From Flavobacteriaceae bacterium (GTDB lineage Bacteria > Bacteroidota > Bacteroidia > Flavobacteriales > Flavobacteriaceae), in contig JAITMD010000008.1 of assembly GCA_031277535.1 (NCBI GenBank), positions 372,001 through 436,000 on the forward strand: DNA of 64,000 nt, in the 5' to 3' direction. This document shows, piece after piece, positions 59,205 to 64,000 of this stretch. The notes beneath the pieces are model-generated. The model was given only the letters and a program-made list of their open reading frames with translations. It was not told where the DNA came from and searched no databases. Every line of letters begins with the position of its first letter. Within the stretch, counting starts at the first letter, position 1. The position numbers and the translations under genes are program-made.

Positions 59205-60752
59205 TTAGAAGTCAAACTTGATTCCTTGTGCCAAAGGCAACTGAGAACCATAGTTAATTGTATTTGTTTGTCTTCTCATATATACTTTCCAAGCATCAGA
59301 TCCAGACTCACGTCCTCCTCCTGTTTCTTTTTCACCTCCAAAAGCACCTCCAATTTCAGCACCAGAAGTTCCAATGTTTACATTAGCAATTCCACAGTCA
59401 GAACCCGCGTGAGACAAGAATAATTCCATTTCTCTCATACTATTTGTAAAGATAGATGAAGACAATCCTTGTGGTACACCATTCTGCATATCAATTGCTT
59501 CTTGAATGTCTTTGTATTTCATTACATACAAGATAGGAGCAAATGTTTCTGCTTGTATAATTTCAAATTCATTCTTTCCTTCAATAATACAAGGTTTTAC
59601 ATAACAACCACTTTCATATCCAGCACCTTCAAGTACTCCACCTTCTACAATTACTTTTCCACCTTCTTGTTTCGCTTTTTCGATCGCATTTAAGTAATCT
59701 TGTACAGCAGCTTTATCAATAAGTGGACCTACGTGATTTGTAGCGTCTAATGGATTTCCTATTTTTAATTGAGCATAAGCACTTTGCAATACTTGAATTG
59801 TTTTATCATATACACTTTCATGGATAATCAAACGTCTTGTCGTAGTACAACGTTGTCCTGCAGTACCCACTGCACCAAACACAGCACCTACTAATACCAT
59901 ACTAATATCTGCATGTTCAGATACAATAATAGCGTTGTTTCCTCCAAGTTCTAAGATTGTATTTCCAAAACGCTCAGCTACTGTTTTAGATACGTGGCGT
60001 CCGATTCTTGTAGATCCTGTAAACGATACCAATGGAATGCGGTGATCGTTGTTCATTAAGTCTCCACATTCGTTTCCTACCACAAGGTTACATACACCTT
60101 CTGGAATTTCGTTTGCTTTAAATACTTTTGCGATAATGTTTTGACATGCTACTCCACACAAAGGTGTTTTTGAGCTTGGCTTCCATACACATACATCTCC
60201 ACATACCCAAGCCAACATAGTGTTCCAACTCCATACTGCAACAGGGAAGTTAAATGCAGAAATAATACCTACTATTCCAAGTGGGTGGTATTGCTCATAC
60301 ATTCTGTGCATTGGGCGTTCAGAATGCATCGTTAATCCATATAATTGACGTGATAGTCCTACTGCAAAGTCACAGATGTCTATCATTTCTTGTACTTCAC
60401 CAAGTCCTTCTTGCAAACTTTTACCCATTTCATAAGATACAAGTTTTCCAAGATATTCTTTTTTGGCACGTAATTCTTCTCCTATTTGACGTACGATTTC
60501 ACCTCTTTTTGGCGCTGGTACCAATCTCCAAGTTTTAAACGCCTCCTCTGCTGTTTTCATTACTTTCTGGTAATCTTCAGCAGTAGATGCTTTTACTTTT
60601 CCAATTAATTGTCCATTTACAGGAGAATAAGACTCAATCAGTTTTCCATTAGAAAACGTGTTAGAACCAGTAGATGTACCATCATTTACCTCTTGTAAGC
60701 CCAAATGTTTTAGAGCCTCTACGATGCCAAATTGGTCATTTGTTGTTGCCAT
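59205..60752 (-). CDS. amaB: ALDH7-type aldehyde dehydrogenase (aminoadipate-semialdehyde dehydrogenase-like)
   Basis: A 515-residue NAD-dependent aldehyde dehydrogenase. ELGGNNAIIV (E268) and GTAGQRCTTTRRL (catalytic C302) with NIGTSGAEIGGAFGGEKETGGGRESGSDAWK are the hallmark sequences of the ALDH7 (antiquitin) group, which oxidises alpha-aminoadipate semialdehyde in lysine breakdown. The neighbour upstream is a kynurenine-pathway dioxygenase, but that pathway's dehydrogenase belongs to another ALDH group, so the two genes need not share a pathway. It has a terminator directly downstream. Confidence 0.9.
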   Translation of the reverse strand: MATTNDQFGIVEALKHLGLQEVNDGTSTGSNTFSNGKLIESYSPVNGQLIGKVKASTAEDYQKVMKTAEEAFKTWRLVPAPKRGEIVRQIGEELRAKKEYLGKLVSYEMGKSLQEGLGEVQEMIDICDFAVGLSRQLYGLTMHSERPMHRMYEQYHPLGIVGIISAFNFPVAVWSWNTMLAWVCGDVCVWKPSSKTPLCGVACQNIIAKVFKANEIPEGVCNLVVGNECGDLMNNDHRIPLVSFTGSTRIGRHVSKTVAERFGNTILELGGNNAIIVSEHADISMVLVGAVFGAVGTAGQRCTTTRRLIIHESVYDKTIQVLQSAYAQLKIGNPLDATNHVGPLIDKAAVQDYLNAIEKAKQEGGKVIVEGGVLEGAGYESGCYVKPCIIEGKNEFEIIQAETFAPILYVMKYKDIQEAIDMQNGVPQGLSSSIFTNSMREMELFLSHAGSDCGIANVNIGTSGAEIGGAFGGEKETGGGRESGSDAWKVYMRRQTNTINYGSQLPLAQGIKFDF

Positions 60753-60845
60753 TATAATCTAAATTTATAGTTTTTTGTAGTTTGATAATGGCTAATATAT
60801 AAAAAATATTCACAGCAAAATAACTGTAGTACAAATAGGTGTTTA

Positions 60846-61379
60846 CTATTTTGTAAACTTCGCATCTGCTTCCATTACTGTCCCACATTTGCAACAAGTG
60901 CGAAGTTCTTCAGACGAGTAAAAGTGTTTGAAGTGTGGTAAGAAGTCTGTTTCAATATCTGTTAGTGCAAAGTACACTTCATACAATTTGTGATTGCAGT
61001 TTTCACAATACCATATTAGTCCATCTTTTCCATTCGCATCCTTGCGTTTGCGTTCTACCACAAGCCCTACAGAGTTTTCTGTTCTTATAGGTGAATGATG
61101 TGTTTTGGCAGGTAATAAATAGATATCTCCCGCATTTAAAGTAATGCGTTTGCGTTGTCCATTTTCTTGTATATCGATATAAATAGTACCTTCTAATTGG
61201 AAGAAAAATTCCTCAGCTTCGTTATAGTGAAAGTCCTTGCGTGCATTAGGGCCACCAACTACCATAATTATGTAATCATCCGACAGGGGATATATATTTT
61301 TATTCCCTACAGGTGGTTGTAATAAATGCTTGTTGTCTGCCACCCATTGCAGCAAATTAAAAGAAGTTGACGTACTCAT
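60846..61379 (-). CDS. nbaC: 3-hydroxyanthranilate 3,4-dioxygenase
   Basis: A 177-residue cupin from ATG 61379; a TTG two codons upstream is less likely. The metal triad is visible: H51 and E57 in DFHYNEAEEFFFQLEG, and H95 in AKTHHSP. The C-terminus has a second rubredoxin-like iron site, C125/C128 (CENC) and C162/C165 (CCKC). This fits the bacterial enzyme, which opens the ring of 3-hydroxyanthranilate in tryptophan breakdown via kynurenine. Other kynurenine genes are not in the window. It is 93 nt before the ALDH7 gene and 18 nt after the EnvC-like gene. Confidence 0.93.
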   Translation of the reverse strand: MSTSTSFNLLQWVADNKHLLQPPVGNKNIYPLSDDYIIMVVGGPNARKDFHYNEAEEFFFQLEGTIYIDIQENGQRKRITLNAGDIYLLPAKTHHSPIRTENSVGLVVERKRKDANGKDGLIWYCENCNHKLYEVYFALTDIETDFLPHFKHFYSSEELRTCCKCGTVMEADAKFTK

Positions 61380-61397
61380 ACGCAAATAATTCTGTGG

Positions 61398-62732
61398 TTA
61401 GTTATTCTTACTCAGCCACGATTGTGGATTATTAATATCTGAGTTGTGCGAAAGTAAGAATTTTAATACAGTTTTTCCAGAACTATTCTGTCCAATAGTA
61501 CCAATAGTTTGTTTGTGAGATACCTTATCTCCTTTACTTACTGATACGCTACTTAAGTTTTGATAAACTGTAATGTAATCTCCATGTTGTATTAATACTG
61601 CCTTGCTTCCTCCAGGTAATACTTGTACTTGTAGCACTTCCCCTTGGAATACAGAACGAGCAGATGCACCCGCTTCTGTTGTAATCTCTACACCACTATT
61701 GTGAATGGTTAGGTGTGTTTGTACAGGGTGTGGTTGATCTCCATACCCCAAAGAAATATACCCTTTAGATACTGGCCATGGCAAACTACCTCTATTCGCT
61801 TTAAAGTTGTTTGCTACTACTTGTCCTTCTGGTGTTAATTCAAATGTAGCGTCAGATACTTTAGTATTAGTCGCTTTGGTTGTAGTAGTCTTAGTCGTTT
61901 TAGTAGTAGTTGTTTTACTACCTTTTCCTGCATTTTCTTTTGCTTTGCGTGCCGCTTCTTCTTTTGCTTTACGCGCTGCTTCTTCACGAGCTTTGCGGTT
62001 TGCTTCTTCAATAGCTTCTCGAATCAACTGCTTGATTTTTTGATCAATAGCTTTTGTTTCTTTTTGCTTTTTAGCAATTTGCTCGTTGTATTTTTTCTGA
62101 TCTTTTTTTGCTTCTTCAACCAAAACTTTTTGATCAGCTAAATCTTTTTGTAGTACTTTCTCGTTTTCTTGTTGCTCGTTGTACAAAGTTCTCTGTGTAT
62201 TCTTTTGTACTTCTAAGCGTTTTAGCGATTCAGATAATTCGTCTGCCTTTTTCTTTACTTCTTCACTTTGCATTTTTCTAAAGTCTGCATATTGCTTTAG
62301 GTATTGCATTCTTTTATAAGCCTGTAAGAAGCTATCAGAAGAAAGAATAAACATCATTTTACTTTGAGAAGAACGAGTTTTGTATGTTTTTACAATTGTT
62401 GCAGCATAGTCTTGCTTCAGTTTTTCTAACTCAGCAGCTAAAGCTGTTGCTTCTGCTTGTGCACGCGTAATGTTTGAGTTGGTATTGATAATTTGTTTTT
62501 GAACATTTTTCAACAACTCTTGGTTTAAATTGATTTTTCGGTTTTGCTCGTCAATTTCACGCATATAGTTACGTTCCTTTTGACGCTCTTTTTGTAGGAG
62601 ATCCTTTACAGTTTTAATCTCTATTAAAATCTGTTGTTTTTTGCGCTCCAACTCTTCTTGGGTTTCTTTCTTCTGTCCCCAAGATGTTATTGCTAATAAA
62701 GAAAATGTTATACTGATTATCGTTCTTTTCAT
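61398..62732 (-). CDS. EnvC-like murein hydrolase activator with degenerate LytM domain
   Basis: A 444-residue protein: signal peptide (ending ITSWGQ), long coiled coil (about 22-265) with an Ala/Arg/Lys/Glu-rich end (REEAARKAKEEAARKAKE), a Thr/Lys linker, and a C-terminal M23/LytM domain (about 315-440). The zinc site is lost: H344 remains, but the partner Asp is E349, the YxH His is N392 and the HxH motif reads VLKF. EnvC-type proteins of this kind activate N-acetylmuramoyl-L-alanine amidases at the division site rather than cutting murein themselves. It lies between a DUF4292 lipoprotein and nbaC. Confidence 0.92.
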   Translation of the reverse strand: MKRTIISITFSLLAITSWGQKKETQEELERKKQQILIEIKTVKDLLQKERQKERNYMREIDEQNRKINLNQELLKNVQKQIINTNSNITRAQAEATALAAELEKLKQDYAATIVKTYKTRSSQSKMMFILSSDSFLQAYKRMQYLKQYADFRKMQSEEVKKKADELSESLKRLEVQKNTQRTLYNEQQENEKVLQKDLADQKVLVEEAKKDQKKYNEQIAKKQKETKAIDQKIKQLIREAIEEANRKAREEAARKAKEEAARKAKENAGKGSKTTTTKTTKTTTTKATNTKVSDATFELTPEGQVVANNFKANRGSLPWPVSKGYISLGYGDQPHPVQTHLTIHNSGVEITTEAGASARSVFQGEVLQVQVLPGGSKAVLIQHGDYITVYQNLSSVSVSKGDKVSHKQTIGTIGQNSSGKTVLKFLLSHNSDINNPQSWLSKNN

Positions 62733-62759
62733 CGCAGCTCTGTCCTACTTTTTGTCTTT

Positions 62760-63536
62760 CTATTTTAAACCAATTCTTTTGTATCCGCTTGGCACAGCGT
62801 ATCTTATTCTCAATTCTTCGCCAAAAGTTACCTTGTCATAACGAAGATTCAAATTTATGCTTTTTTCTTGTATCGCCTTGATATTAATTTCAGTTGGAAC
62901 AACATAGTCTTTTACTTGTTGATAAGCAGGATAACTAATAGTTACTTTTCGATTAGTACTCTTTTGCTCTATCTCCTCTTTTTTAAGCAAAGCTCCTTTG
63001 TCTTCAAAGTAGTAATTAGATATTAAGTCTTCCTCTTTGGCAGGAGATAATTTGTGTAATCCTCCTTCTATACTTGCCAATAAGTTTTGATCTGTAGTAC
63101 TGTTAAGTACCTGCCCTAATAATAAGTTTTGAAGATTGTTGAAGTCCAAGTCTGTTCCTACATATTGACTCAAAATACTAAAATCTCCGTCAAAGTAAGT
63201 TTTGTTTACTATTTCGTAGTACTGCACTTTTTCTGGTGTGATAAGTGCTTTGGCTACACTGATACCAAAAACGCGAACATTCAAAAAGATTTGTTTGTCT
63301 TTTTCAATCATAATATCAGCAGAAGCATTATTGCTTTGCGTATCTGATTCAAAAGAAATAGAACTTCTTATTTGTGAGGTACTAAAGTTTTGTGCGTTTT
63401 TGCTGTGTTCATTCAGTATATATAGAGCTGTTTTGTGTTTGGTCGCATCTACTTCGTCCAAGCCTACACCTATCTTTTTAGATTTACAACTCATCAAACT
63501 TAAGGTAGCAAAAACAACTAATAATATTTTTTTCAT
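62760..63536 (-). CDS. DUF4292 lipoprotein
   Basis: A 258-residue protein: lipobox LMSC (modified Cys17), then a LolB/LolA-like beta-rich fold (ISFESDTQSNNASADIMIEKDKQIFLNVRVFGISVAKALITPEKVQYYEIVNKTYFDGDFSIL). DUF4292 is typically encoded directly before an EnvC-like gene in Bacteroidota, as here (27 nt). An envelope role next to the amidase activator is likely; lipid or lipoprotein handling is inferred from the fold only. Confidence 0.88.
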   Translation of the reverse strand: MKKILLVVFATLSLMSCKSKKIGVGLDEVDATKHKTALYILNEHSKNAQNFSTSQIRSSISFESDTQSNNASADIMIEKDKQIFLNVRVFGISVAKALITPEKVQYYEIVNKTYFDGDFSILSQYVGTDLDFNNLQNLLLGQVLNSTTDQNLLASIEGGLHKLSPAKEEDLISNYYFEDKGALLKKEEIEQKSTNRKVTISYPAYQQVKDYVVPTEINIKAIQEKSINLNLRYDKVTFGEELRIRYAVPSGYKRIGLK

Positions 63537-63576
63537 AGGTAATCAATTCTTTCAAACTTCTTCGAAGATAGATAAA

Positions 63577-63613
63577 ATAAATCCGTTTTAAATTGTTTTT
63601 AAAACGGATTTAT
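63577..63613 (-). terminator. Terminator after the sugar nucleotidyltransferase
   Basis: ATAAATCCGTTTTAAA and TTTAAAACGGATTTAT are complementary (16 bp, 5-nt loop). Read on the minus strand it is followed by TTATTTTATC. It lies 7 nt after the stop of the gene at 63620. Confidence 0.7.
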
Positions 63614-63619
63614 GATTTT

Positions 63620-64000
63620 TTATTCTAATACAGAGTAGTCTCCAATACTGATACTACTGTGTTTTCCATCGTATTTAGCGTGATTTCCTATCATGGCATT
63701 GTCTAAGTTAGCATTTAGAACCGTGCTATTTGTTTGAATCAAACTGTTTTTAATTGTTGCATTTTCTACCACACAGTTTTCTCCTAAAGATACATTTGGA
63801 CCTATAGTTGCATTTTTTAATACAACGTTGTCTCCAATAAAACAAGGGGGGATAATTGTACTATTTTCTAATGTAATTTGTTTAGATACATAGTTTGCAT
63901 TTTCTTGTTCCAAAAAGTTTAGCATTCTTGTATTTGTATCTACTGTTACATTTTTGTTTCCACAGTCCATCCATTCGTCCACTTGACCAGGAGCAAAACG
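63620..64000 (-). CDS. Partial sugar-phosphate nucleotidyltransferase, C-terminal part
   Basis: The frame is open to the end of the window; the first visible residues are RFAPGQVDEWMDCGNK, so the start lies beyond 64000. GQVDEWMDCGNKN is a nucleotidyltransferase-core segment; it is followed by left-handed beta-helix hexapeptide repeats (IIPPCFIGDNVVLKNATIGPNV, VSLGENCVVENA, TIKNSLIQTNS), typical of GlmU- or RmlA-like bacterial proteins. It would activate a sugar phosphate with NTP; the sugar is not predictable from this fragment. Confidence 0.85.
   Translation of the reverse strand, partial: RFAPGQVDEWMDCGNKNVTVDTNTRMLNFLEQENANYVSKQITLENSTIIPPCFIGDNVVLKNATIGPNVSLGENCVVENATIKNSLIQTNSTVLNANLDNAMIGNHAKYDGKHSSISIGDYSVLE

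Noticed and set aside
61807..62043. A plus-strand open frame rich in Val, Ala and Ser opposite the EnvC-like gene
   Set aside because: It mirrors the Thr/Lys linker and the Ala/Lys/Glu-rich coiled coil of the real gene; there is no promoter or independent support.

Overview
The window is AT-rich chromosomal DNA from a member of the Bacteroidota, most likely a Flavobacteriaceae (Myroides- or Flavobacterium-like; the genus is a guess). The support is the gene content: a complete Bat (MoxR/VWA) operon, a GH3-family amide synthetase, DUF6341/DUF6427/DUF4254/DUF4292/DUF4846/DUF5686 proteins, an ArgF'-type transcarbamylase, and many TAnnTTTG elements (the -7 box of Bacteroidota sigma-A promoters) 20-60 nt before starts. 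I found no rRNA, tRNA, CRISPR array, insertion sequence or prophage.

Layout. 1-3.6 kb: a partial unknown gene, two tiny related ORFs, an acidic unknown protein, a DUF4846 lipoprotein, a YwqK/MORN-like repeat protein and a DUF1294 protein. 3.6-10.6 kb: tex, tatA, then an M23-like protein, a GH3 enzyme and a phosphorylase-like protein in one direction. 10.6-21.3 kb: a surface polysaccharide locus with rfbC, a 3'-truncated rfbD, a flippase, two family 2 glycosyltransferases, two polymerase/ligase-like membrane proteins, a reversed GT4 glycosyltransferase, a UDP-glucuronate decarboxylase and an initiating sugar-phosphate transferase. 21.3-27 kb: housekeeping genes (purD, upp, apt) with DUF6341, DUF6427, DUF4254 and a GT9 glycosyltransferase.

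27-36.1 kb: a complete arginine operon (GNAT-argG-argC-argD-argF'-argB-argE-argH). Before it lies a long non-coding leader holding a 35-codon ORF that ends in three CGG arginine codons and runs into a hairpin plus T7 tract. This is a candidate ribosome-mediated attenuator. The transcarbamylase has Ala at the residue that separates acetyl- from succinyl-ornithine enzymes, which points to succinylated intermediates.

36.1-44.1 kb: an FG-GAP-like lipoprotein, a PaaE-type ferredoxin-fused reductase, a PadR regulator whose promoter lies inside a nested palindrome, four tandem paralogous membrane proteins sharing a VDHIAxEIE motif, a possible 20-residue hydrophobic peptide, and a DUF5686 outer-membrane protein. 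44.1-46.2 kb: pheS, an unknown protein and a CvpA-family protein. 46.2-56.5 kb (minus strand): moxR, DUF58, an unknown membrane protein, batA, batB, batC, an extra batD-like gene, batD, batE. 56.6-59.2 kb: an AlbA_2-type protein overlapping a PPP-type phosphatase, then a small beta-barrel protein. 59.2-64 kb (minus strand): a partial sugar nucleotidyltransferase, a DUF4292 lipoprotein, an EnvC-like activator, 3-hydroxyanthranilate dioxygenase and an ALDH7-type dehydrogenase.

The candidates I consider least ordinary are the arginine leader/attenuator and the PadR-controlled array of four paralogous membrane proteins.
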